Of a DNA stretch of 13,956 nt, positions 1-6,606 are shown piece after piece. The notes under the pieces are model-generated. The model searched no databases and was not told the DNA's origin. It saw only the letters and a program-made list of their open reading frames with translations. Position 1 is the first letter of the stretch; each line of letters opens with the position of its first letter. The position numbers and the translations under genes were made by a program. This DNA comes from Nitrospirota bacterium. Lineage in GTDB: Bacteria > Nitrospirota > Nitrospiria > Nitrospirales > UBA8639. The stretch is taken from positions 1-13,956 of the forward strand of contig JAOUGQ010000058.1 of assembly GCA_029865515.1 (NCBI GenBank), written 5' to 3'.

Positions 1-579
1 CTGGCGCATAAAATACTACGGTATGTGGCCTCCCGCCTTCCCGATCTGTCCTGCCTGGTGGTTTCAGATTATGCGAAGGGCACGATCACAGGGGAACTCA
101 TGAAGGCCATTCAGAAATTAGCTGAGGAAAATGGCGTTCCGATTGTGGTGGATCCCAAGGTGGAGCATATGGCCTATTATGAGGGGGTGACGGTGATCAC
201 ACCCAATCATCTCGAAGCCAAACAGGCTGCAGGGTTTCTTCCAACCCAGGATGTTCCTATTGAACACATCGGGCTTTCCCTTCAACAACGATTGCGATGC
301 CAGGCGGTAGTGGTCACAAGGGGAGAGGAGGGGATGAGTATTTTTGAATGCAATGGGCAATCCTGGACGATCCCGGCAGTCGCTCGACAAGTGTATGATG
401 TGACGGGAGCGGGAGACACGGTTGTCAGTACTCTGGCCTTGGCTATCAGTGCGAAGGCCTCACTTCCTGATGCTGCAATGTTAGCGAATCAAGCGGCAGG
501 CATTGTAGTGGGAATGGTGGGCACGGCCACGGTGACTCGAGCGCAACTCCAAGAGGTGTTGATTCATGACCGCAACTGA
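1..579 (+). CDS. rfaE1: D-glycero-beta-D-manno-heptose-7-phosphate kinase, 3' part (cut by window start)
   Basis: The reading frame is open from base 1, so the start lies outside the window; the GTG at 25 is internal. The 192 visible codons are the C-terminal part of a PfkB/ribokinase-type sugar kinase. The segment SDYAKG (bases about 67-84) is typical of the HldE/RfaE1 kinase, and VDPKVEHM and TPNHLEAK follow in the family order. The PfkB signature DVTGAGDTV ends with the catalytic Asp encoded at 415-417. The enzyme phosphorylates heptose-7-phosphate at C1 on the way to ADP-heptose for the LPS inner core. The protein stops straight after the kinase domain (TATVTRAQL then about ten residues), so no nucleotidyltransferase half follows, unlike bifunctional HldE of E. 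coli. The last 14 bases overlap kdsB, which suggests translational coupling. Another PfkB sugar kinase is possible, but the kdsB context favours the heptose enzyme. Confidence 0.88.
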   Translation: MAHKILRYVASRLPDLSCLVVSDYAKGTITGELMKAIQKLAEENGVPIVVDPKVEHMAYYEGVTVITPNHLEAKQAAGFLPTQDVPIEHIGLSLQQRLRCQAVVVTRGEEGMSIFECNGQSWTIPAVARQVYDVTGAGDTVVSTLALAISAKASLPDAAMLANQAAGIVVGMVGTATVTRAQLQEVLIHDRN

Positions 580-1351
580 TTCTTCTGTCAGTTTGTGTAT
601 TCCCGCTCGCTATGGATCTTCCAGATTTCCGGGAAAGCCTTTGGCCCTTCTGGCTGGTAAGCCATTAATTCAACATGTCTATGAAGCGGTTCGACAGGTC
701 TCGCACGTCGGGCAAATCATGGTCATTACCGACCAGGAGGCCATTTATCAACGTGTTCAGGATTTCGGTGGGGAAGTTTGTCTGGTGAGAGATGCCTGTC
801 GAACAGGAACCGACCGGGTGGCGAAAGTGGTTTCTCAATTGAAATATGACGTGGTGGTGAATTTGCAGGCTGATGAAATTCCCCAGCACCCGGGGTTGCT
901 GAATGATCTTATTCTTCCGTTTGTTCAATCTCGGGACGGCATCGGGACTCTGAAAAGGAAATTGTACAGGACTCAAGACCTGGCCAATCCCTCGATTGTG
1001 AAAGTGGTTACTGATCACCAAGGCCATGCGTTGTATTTTTCACGAAGCCCGATACCCTGCTGGCGTGATGGCATACCTTCTGGGAATGATTGCGTCGCAT
1101 TTATGCATTTGGGAATTTATATTTTTCGAAAAGCCGAGTTGTTGCGTTTTGCCAGTTTGCCGACGGGCTATCTTGAAGACGCTGAAAAATTGGAACAACT
1201 TCGGGCATTAGAACACGGACTTCCGATTAGGGTGTGGGAAACGGCACACGAATCGATTCGTATTGATCATCCAGAGGATGTCCACACTGCGGAGGCCCTC
1301 TTGTCGAGAAATTCCTTTGAGCCTCAAAAGAGTTCTTCAGGGGCCATGTAG
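566..1351 (+). CDS. kdsB: 3-deoxy-manno-octulosonate cytidylyltransferase (CMP-KDO synthetase)
   Basis: This enzyme activates KDO with CTP to CMP-KDO, the donor used to build the LPS inner core; it is cytosolic and Mg-dependent. The 261-aa length is close to the family norm of about 250. The N-terminal nucleotide-binding motif IPARYGSSRFPGKP lies at residues 12-25, and GTDRVAKV at 81-88 matches the GTER/GTDR segment. The probable metal-binding Asp103 lies in NLQADE (99-104) and Asp234 lies in IDHPED. KVVTDHQGHALYFSRSPIP and HLGIYIFR are also characteristic, as is LEQLRALEHG near the end. One oddity is that the usual QGDEP reads QADEI, with Ala for Gly and Ile for Pro. The ATG lies inside the 3' end of the kinase gene. 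The gene is followed after 81 bases by pyrG, which makes its CTP substrate. Confidence 0.95.
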   Translation: MTATDSSVSLCIPARYGSSRFPGKPLALLAGKPLIQHVYEAVRQVSHVGQIMVITDQEAIYQRVQDFGGEVCLVRDACRTGTDRVAKVVSQLKYDVVVNLQADEIPQHPGLLNDLILPFVQSRDGIGTLKRKLYRTQDLANPSIVKVVTDHQGHALYFSRSPIPCWRDGIPSGNDCVAFMHLGIYIFRKAELLRFASLPTGYLEDAEKLEQLRALEHGLPIRVWETAHESIRIDHPEDVHTAEALLSRNSFEPQKSSSGAM

Positions 1352-1432
1352 AGGGTTGAAAATAGGTAGAGCAATATGGTGGAGTCGACAGGGAAGGGGG
1401 CATGCGATTCATCATCTAACCTGAAAAGAGCT

Positions 1433-3034
1433 ATGAGTAAATTTCTTTTTGTCACAGGGGGAGTGGTTTCGTCTTTGGGGAAGGGTCTGTCTTCCGCGGC
1501 TATCGGGCATTTGTTAGAAAGCCGAGGGATGACCATAACATTTTTAAAACTGGATCCCTATATCAATGTGGATCCAGGCACCATGAATCCCTATCAGCAT
1601 GGTGAAGTCTATGTCACCGACGATGGAGCGGAAACTGATTTGGATTTGGGGCATTATGAACGATTTACGACTGTTCAATTAAGCCGTGAAAATAATTGCA
1701 CGACTGGACGGATTTATGAATCGGTTATTCAAAAGGAGCGAAGAGGGGAATATCTTGGCGCGACTGTTCAGGTGGTCCCCCATATTACGGACGCCATCAA
1801 GCAGACGATTCTCAACGTGGCGCATGATGTCGATGTGGTGATCGTGGAGATTGGCGGAACGGTCGGTGATATTGAAAGTTTGCCTTTTTTAGAGGCGATC
1901 AGGCAGATGCCCTATGATGTCGGGCGGGAAAATGTTCTGTATATCCATCTCACGTTGGTGCCGTATATCGGGACTGCCGGAGAACTCAAAACTAAGCCGA
2001 CCCAGCACTCGGTCAATAAGCTTCGTGAAATAGGGATTCAACCAAATGTTTTGTTGTGCCGGACGGACCGGTTTCTCCCTCCTGGGGTGAAAGATAAAAT
2101 TGCCATGTTTTGTAATGTGGACAAAGGCTCCGTCATTACGGCAAAGGACGTTGATTCTATTTACGAAGTGCCCATTATTTTGCGAAAAGAAGGCCTGGAT
2201 GAACTCATCGTTCGTTCGCTTCGACTTGAAACCCGACCACCAAACCTTCGGGATTGGGACATCTTAGTTCAGAAAATTAAGCGGCCCCGGCATGAAGTCA
2301 CGATTGCATTAGTTGGCAAGTATGTGGAATCTCGTGAATCCTATAAGAGTGTATCGGAATCGTTGATTCATGGAGGCTTACGAGATGAAACCGGCGTCAA
2401 CATTCACTGGGTGGAGTCTGGTGAAATCGAGAAGGATGGCCCTGAGCGGATGTTGGCCGATGTGGACGGGGTCTTAATTCCCGGTGGTTTCGGCATTCGG
2501 GGGATCGAAGGAAAAGTTGAGACGATTCGATATGCCAGAGAGAGACATCTTCCGTTTTTTGGAATTTGTCTGGGAATGCAATGTGCTGTGATTGAGATCG
2601 CACGAAACCTCGGAGGACTCCAGAATGCCAATAGTTCGGAGTTTAATCCTGAAACGCCGTATCCCGTGATTGATCTCCTCCCCGAGCAACGAACCATTCA
2701 AGATAAGGGAGGGACGATGCGCTTAGGTGGCTTCCCTTGTCGATTGGTGCCCAATACGCTTGCCTCTGCGGCCTATGAGCAATCCGAAATCCGTGAACGA
2801 CACCGGCATCGCTATGAATTTAACAACGAGTACCTGGATTCTTTAACCTCAAAGGGGCTGATCATTAGCGGGACATCTCCTGACGGACGGCTGGTGGAAA
2901 TTATTGAGTTAAAAGGGCATCCCTGGTTTGTGGGTACGCAATTCCATCCAGAATTTCAGTCACGGCTTTGTTCCCCCCATCCTCTCTTTACCGCATTCAT
3001 TGGGGCCGCCCTTCAACGAAAATTCGGCACCTGA
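1433..3034 (+). CDS. pyrG: CTP synthase (glutamine-hydrolysing)
   Basis: PyrG converts UTP to CTP with ATP and ammonia released from glutamine. The chosen ATG gives 533 aa beginning MSKFLFVTGG, the standard family N-terminus. An in-frame ATG at 1376 would add 19 residues without family character. The P-loop GGVVSSLGKG is at residues 9-18 and GAETDLDLGHYERF follows; EIGGTVGDIES is the second synthetase signature. The C-terminal class I glutamine amidotransferase domain has its nucleophile Cys379 in GICLGMQ, the same number as in E. coli PyrG, which supports this start. His505 and Glu507 in QFHPEF complete the glutaminase triad. A purine-rich GAAAAGAG just upstream may be the ribosome binding site. 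CTP from this enzyme feeds the adjacent kdsB reaction and CDP-diacylglycerol synthesis. kdsA begins 14 bases after the stop. Confidence 0.97.
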   Translation: MSKFLFVTGGVVSSLGKGLSSAAIGHLLESRGMTITFLKLDPYINVDPGTMNPYQHGEVYVTDDGAETDLDLGHYERFTTVQLSRENNCTTGRIYESVIQKERRGEYLGATVQVVPHITDAIKQTILNVAHDVDVVIVEIGGTVGDIESLPFLEAIRQMPYDVGRENVLYIHLTLVPYIGTAGELKTKPTQHSVNKLREIGIQPNVLLCRTDRFLPPGVKDKIAMFCNVDKGSVITAKDVDSIYEVPIILRKEGLDELIVRSLRLETRPPNLRDWDILVQKIKRPRHEVTIALVGKYVESRESYKSVSESLIHGGLRDETGVNIHWVESGEIEKDGPERMLADVDGVLIPGGFGIRGIEGKVETIRYARERHLPFFGICLGMQCAVIEIARNLGGLQNANSSEFNPETPYPVIDLLPEQRTIQDKGGTMRLGGFPCRLVPNTLASAAYEQSEIRERHRHRYEFNNEYLDSLTSKGLIISGTSPDGRLVEIIELKGHPWFVGTQFHPEFQSRLCSPHPLFTAFIGAALQRKFGT

Positions 3035-3048
3035 CGAACCGGATCTTT

Positions 3049-3897
3049 ATGGCTCAGCCAGCTGAAGTCGACATTGGCCCGTTCTCCGTTGGCGGAGGGT
3101 GTCCGCATTTTTTAATTGCGGGGCCTTGCGTTATCGAAAGTGAAGTTCTGGTGCTGGAGACCGCTTCCGCGATTGCGGAGATTGCCAAAGATCTCTGCAT
3201 CCCTTTCATCTTCAAGGCTTCCTATGACAAGGCTAACCGCACGTCGATTTCTTCATTTAGAGGTTTAGGGATTGGGGCCGGGTTGAAAATTCTCAAGAAA
3301 GTCAAAGATGAGTTAAATGTACCCATTCTGACGGATGTTCATGAAGTGCAAGATGTTTCTCGGGTTGCTGAAGTGGCCGATGTGCTGCAAATCCCCGCAT
3401 TTTTATGCCGTCAGACCGATTTGCTTTGTGCGGCAGCCAAATCCGGCAGAGTTGTCAATGTAAAAAAAGGACAATTTTTATCGCCATGGGATATGACAAA
3501 TGTCGTCAATAAACTTCAAGAGGCCGGCACCAGGAAAATTTTCTTGACGGAACGAGGTGTCAGCTTTGGCTATCAAAATCTTGTCGTCGATATGCGATCA
3601 TTTCCCGTAATGCGAAACCTTGGATATCCGGTTGTGTTTGATGCGACGCACAGTGTCCAATTGCCTGGGGGTGGGGGCACATGCTCATCAGGGCAGCGGG
3701 AGTTTGTTGCGCCTTTGGCCCGTGCTGCTGCTGCAGTGGGATGTGACGGGTTCTTTATGGAGGTCCATCCTCGCCCTGAGGAAGCGTTATCGGATGGGCC
3801 GAATATGGTCAGATTGAGTGAGTTGAAGGAATTATTGCAACAACTTCAAGCGATTTGGCATGTTTCAGGAAAAGGAGAAATTTCGGCTTTTACGTGA
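3049..3897 (+). CDS. kdsA: 2-dehydro-3-deoxyphosphooctonate aldolase (KDO-8-phosphate synthase), metal-dependent type
   Basis: KdsA condenses phosphoenolpyruvate with arabinose-5-phosphate to KDO-8-phosphate in the cytosol. The ATG at 3049 gives 282 aa, near the E. coli length of 284; an upstream in-frame ATG at 2968 would overlap pyrG and add residues with no family match. The motifs IAGPCVIES, KANRTSISSFRG, IPAFLCRQTDLL, NVKKGQFLSPWDM, DATHSVQLPGG and FMEVHPRPEEALSD appear in family order. Known metal-dependent (class II) enzymes such as that of Aquifex use Cys, His, Glu and Asp as ligands, while class I enzymes have Asn at the Cys position. Here Cys27, His201, Glu238 and Asp249 occupy all four places, so a divalent metal is predicted. 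The gene sits between pyrG and pgsA in the same direction. The other pathway genes kdsD and kdsC are not in this window. Confidence 0.96.
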   Translation: MAQPAEVDIGPFSVGGGCPHFLIAGPCVIESEVLVLETASAIAEIAKDLCIPFIFKASYDKANRTSISSFRGLGIGAGLKILKKVKDELNVPILTDVHEVQDVSRVAEVADVLQIPAFLCRQTDLLCAAAKSGRVVNVKKGQFLSPWDMTNVVNKLQEAGTRKIFLTERGVSFGYQNLVVDMRSFPVMRNLGYPVVFDATHSVQLPGGGGTCSSGQREFVAPLARAAAAVGCDGFFMEVHPRPEEALSDGPNMVRLSELKELLQQLQAIWHVSGKGEISAFT

Positions 3898-3973
3898 AGT
3901 TTCGATAAAGGTATTGTTCATCATGAATCATTCAGAAGCGGTAAAAAGAAAATCGGAAGGCCGTGGTTTAATT

Positions 3974-4540
3974 ATGGGGGAAACCTATCTGAATCTTCCG
4001 AATTCTATTACACTTTTGCGGATCCTGTTAATTCCTGTTTTTGTCTGGCTCTTCTCTGAATCGAGCCCGGATCGGGCATTGGTAGCCGGATTGGTTTTTG
4101 CCGGGGCGGCCTTTACCGATTTTCTTGATGGATATTTGGCACGGAGAAGCGGGCAGATTACCAATTTAGGAAAATTACTCGATCCGGTGGCTGATAAGCT
4201 TCTGGTCGCCTCTGGGCTTATCCTTCTCGTGCAATTCCAGCGTGTCGCCGTGTGGTTGGCCATTGTCATGATTGCACGCGAAATGATTGTCACTGGAGCC
4301 AGGGCTGTTGCGGCGAAAGAAGGCTTTGTGGTCCCTGCCGACTCCGTCGGGAAATTTAAAGTGATCGGGCAAATAGGGGGAATCCTCTGTCTCATCCTTC
4401 AAGGTGTCTGGGTTCAATTTGAAGATTTGCTCTCTCATGTCGGCACCGGTCTGCTGTATGTGGCCTTGTTTTTTTCCCTTCTTTCCGGCTCGCGATATCT
4501 CATCCAAATCTTCAAGAAAATTAGCCCGCAATATTGGTAG
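3974..4540 (+). CDS. pgsA: CDP-diacylglycerol--glycerol-3-phosphate 3-phosphatidyltransferase (PGP synthase)
   Basis: PgsA makes phosphatidylglycerophosphate, the committed step to phosphatidylglycerol and cardiolipin, in the inner membrane. The ATG at 3974 gives 188 aa starting MGETYLNLPNSITLLR, which lines up with the usual N-terminus (E. coli PgsA is 182 aa). ATGs at 3923 (205 aa) and 3860 (overlapping kdsA) are in frame and cannot be wholly excluded. The CDP-alcohol phosphotransferase signature D-x2-DG-x2-AR-x8-G-x3-D-x3-D is complete: Asp49, Asp52-Gly53, Ala56-Arg57, Gly66, Asp70 and Asp74. Several hydrophobic stretches (about 10-28, 36-48, 78-100, 130-150 and 160-178) fit a polytopic membrane enzyme, and IAREMIVTGARAVAA is a PgsA-type segment. 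plsY follows after 25 bases, which groups two phospholipid genes. Confidence 0.93.
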   Translation: MGETYLNLPNSITLLRILLIPVFVWLFSESSPDRALVAGLVFAGAAFTDFLDGYLARRSGQITNLGKLLDPVADKLLVASGLILLVQFQRVAVWLAIVMIAREMIVTGARAVAAKEGFVVPADSVGKFKVIGQIGGILCLILQGVWVQFEDLLSHVGTGLLYVALFFSLLSGSRYLIQIFKKISPQYW

Positions 4541-4565
4541 GCTGTTCTTCCCAAGACGCAAGAAG

Positions 4566-5162
4566 ATGGGACTATATCTATCAGGTGTTTTTGGTGCCTA
4601 TCTATTGGGTTCTATTCCGTTTGGCCTGGTAGTTGCCAAAATATTGAAAGCAGATGATCCTCGAACTCATGGGAGCCATAATATCGGATTTACCAATGTT
4701 CTTAGGGTATGTGGCAAGAAAGCCGGATTTTTAACGCTTTTGGGGGATTTAGGTAAAGGGATCCTCGCGACGACTATGGCCAACTTTGTGGGGTTTCCAT
4801 GGGTCTGGATTCTTTTGGTGGGGTTTGCCGTCGTTTTTGGTCATGTCTTTTCGCTATTTTTACGATTTAATGGTGGAAAGGGAGTTGCCACCGGCCTGGG
4901 TTCTATCTTAGGGATTCATCCTTTAATTGGGCTAATTTTAATCGGGGTCTGGCTGGGAGCTGTTTTGATTTTCAGGTATTCTTCTGGAGGAGCATTGGCC
5001 GCCTTCGGAGTTTTTCCATTTATAGCGTTTTTTCTGACACAGGACTTGTATTTTTGTTTGTATTCTTTATGTATGATGGGGATTATTTATTTTTGCCACA
5101 AAGAAAATATACTCAGGCTTGCCCAGGGGACCGAAAGTAAAATGAGATTGTTCTCTAATTAA
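4566..5162 (+). CDS. plsY: acyl-phosphate glycerol-3-phosphate acyltransferase PlsY
   Basis: PlsY transfers an acyl group from acyl-phosphate to glycerol-3-phosphate to give lysophosphatidic acid, the first step of membrane glycerolipid synthesis. Starting at 4566 the protein is 198 aa, against about 205 in E. coli. The frame stays open upstream to 4404 inside pgsA, but those residues have no family character. Three conserved cytoplasmic motifs are visible: GSIPFGLVVAK at 15-25, GSHNIGFTNVLR at 36-47 and GGKGVATGLG at 103-112. The second is a variant, because the common form is GSGNIGATNVLR. LLGDLGKG at 58-65 is also typical. Alternating hydrophobic segments fit the known membrane topology. 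The ribosome binding site is poor (AAGAAG directly before the ATG), so translation may be coupled to pgsA. It ends 42 bases before the protease gene. Confidence 0.93.
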   Translation: MGLYLSGVFGAYLLGSIPFGLVVAKILKADDPRTHGSHNIGFTNVLRVCGKKAGFLTLLGDLGKGILATTMANFVGFPWVWILLVGFAVVFGHVFSLFLRFNGGKGVATGLGSILGIHPLIGLILIGVWLGAVLIFRYSSGGALAAFGVFPFIAFFLTQDLYFCLYSLCMMGIIYFCHKENILRLAQGTESKMRLFSN

Positions 5163-5204
5163 CATAATATTTATTATCCGACATAGATAAGCATAAAGTA
5201 TAAG

Positions 5205-6578
5205 ATGGATTTTTGCAGGAAGTTACTCGTATTTTTATGTTTTTTTGTTCTTTACTTGGCTTCTGCGTCAATAGCCTTTGGTCAGACAATCCAAGAGCTT
5301 CGTGGCCTCCAACTTCTTGAAGATATCCAACAGACCATCACGAGCCTGGCTGAACGAGTGACTCCTACGGTGGTTAATATTACGCCAATTCGTGAGATAC
5401 CTCAGGGGCAAGGATTTCAACGACGAGCGCCATTTTCACAAGGAAGCGGCTCAGGCGTCATCATTCGTGAAGATGGCATTATTGTGACCAATAATCATGT
5501 TGTTGGAGAGGACGCGACCGAGGCAGACATCCGGCTATCCGATAAGTCCAACATCATTGCGCAAGTTATTGGACGTGATAAAGAAACCGATATTGCGGTC
5601 CTCAAAATTCAATCTGACCGGAAATTTCCAGCTGCTCATTTCGGCGACTCAAACGCATTAAAAGTTGGGCAATGGGTTTTGGCCGTTGGCAATCCAATGG
5701 GGTTAGACCGGACAGTGACACTTGGCGTCATTAGTGGGATAGGAAGGGAACGTCTCAATTTATCCCGGTATGAAAATTTCATTCAAACGGATGCAGCGAT
5801 TAACCCTGGGAACTCAGGAGGTCCACTTTTTAACCTAAGAGGTGAGGTTGTCGGGATCAATACCGCCATTATCCATATGGCACAAGGCATCGGATTTTCC
5901 ATACCCGCCGATATGGTCTCCCGTGTGGTCGATCAATTGGTGTCCCGGGGGCGAGTGGTCAGGGGGTGGCTTGGTGTCGGGATTCAATCTCTCACCAAAG
6001 ATCTTGCAGGACAATTTGGAATCAAAGAAGGCCATGGAGTTCTCGTCAACGAAGTGTATGAACACGATCCTGCGGATGCGGCTGGCATTAAACCCGGCGA
6101 TATCATTTTGTCGGTAGACGACAGCCCCGTGGATTCGCCAAACCAACTTTCTCGTCTTGTCGCACGTGTTGGACCGGGTGACAACGCCAAGATTCGTTTG
6201 CTACGGGACGGCAAAGAATTAACCTATCTTGTCCCGATGGCGGAAAGGCAGGAGAAATCCATATTGACCTCACTCCCCTCTCAAAAATCAGAGGTCACCT
6301 TAGGCCTTGATGTCCAGGCGCTGACAGCCGCACTAGCCGAGCAGTTTGAGCTACAGGAGACGGTTGGGGTCTTAGTGACCAAAGTCGAAAATGGTGGTCT
6401 CGCCCATTCAGAGGGTGTTCAGGAAGGAGATTTAATCAACGAGGTCAATCGGCAAACTATTCGGACCGTCACTCAATTTTCCGAGGCGGTGGCCAAAGTG
6501 AAGCCTGGTCAAACTGTTTTGCTGCGGATTATCCGTAAGGCAAGGGCCTTTTTCATTGTCATTAAAACTCAGCCGTAG
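5205..6578 (+). CDS. htrA: periplasmic HtrA/Deg serine endoprotease with two PDZ domains
   Basis: This is an exported trypsin-fold protease and chaperone that degrades misfolded envelope proteins. Residues 1-26 form a signal peptide with a basic start and a long hydrophobic core, with likely cleavage near Gln27. The protease domain covers about 45-245, with the catalytic triad His98 (TNNHVV), Asp129 (ETDIAVLKI) and Ser204 (PGNSGGPLFN). Two PDZ domains follow at about 255-345 and 365-455, each with a recognisable carboxylate-binding region (RGWLGVGI and EVTLGLDV). At 457 aa it is about as long as DegQ. The loop between the first strands (about residues 61-80) is short, so it resembles DegQ/DegS more than DegP. 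The start lies 42 bases after plsY and its ribosome binding site is weak. It is the last gene of the run and converges with the EF-G-like gene, 28 bases apart. Confidence 0.93.
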   Translation: MDFCRKLLVFLCFFVLYLASASIAFGQTIQELRGLQLLEDIQQTITSLAERVTPTVVNITPIREIPQGQGFQRRAPFSQGSGSGVIIREDGIIVTNNHVVGEDATEADIRLSDKSNIIAQVIGRDKETDIAVLKIQSDRKFPAAHFGDSNALKVGQWVLAVGNPMGLDRTVTLGVISGIGRERLNLSRYENFIQTDAAINPGNSGGPLFNLRGEVVGINTAIIHMAQGIGFSIPADMVSRVVDQLVSRGRVVRGWLGVGIQSLTKDLAGQFGIKEGHGVLVNEVYEHDPADAAGIKPGDIILSVDDSPVDSPNQLSRLVARVGPGDNAKIRLLRDGKELTYLVPMAERQEKSILTSLPSQKSEVTLGLDVQALTAALAEQFELQETVGVLVTKVENGGLAHSEGVQEGDLINEVNRQTIRTVTQFSEAVAKVKPGQTVLLRIIRKARAFFIVIKTQP

Positions 6579-6606
6579 CGCCCCTCGCATTTCAGCCATG
6601 CATCAG

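Noticed and set aside
1376..1432. Upstream in-frame ATG for pyrG adding 19 residues
   Set aside because: The added residues have no family match, and the ATG at 1433 places the nucleophile at Cys379, as in E. coli PyrG.
2968..3048. Longer kdsA start overlapping pyrG
   Set aside because: It would add 27 residues that are an out-of-frame reading of pyrG; the ATG at 3049 gives the usual KdsA length.
3985..4561. Long minus-strand reading frames opposite pgsA
   Set aside because: They are the complement of well-recognised PgsA coding sequence and their translations show no family features.
4404..4565. Longer plsY start inside pgsA
   Set aside because: The extra 54 residues are an alternative-frame reading of pgsA; the ATG at 4566 leads directly into the conserved first membrane segment.
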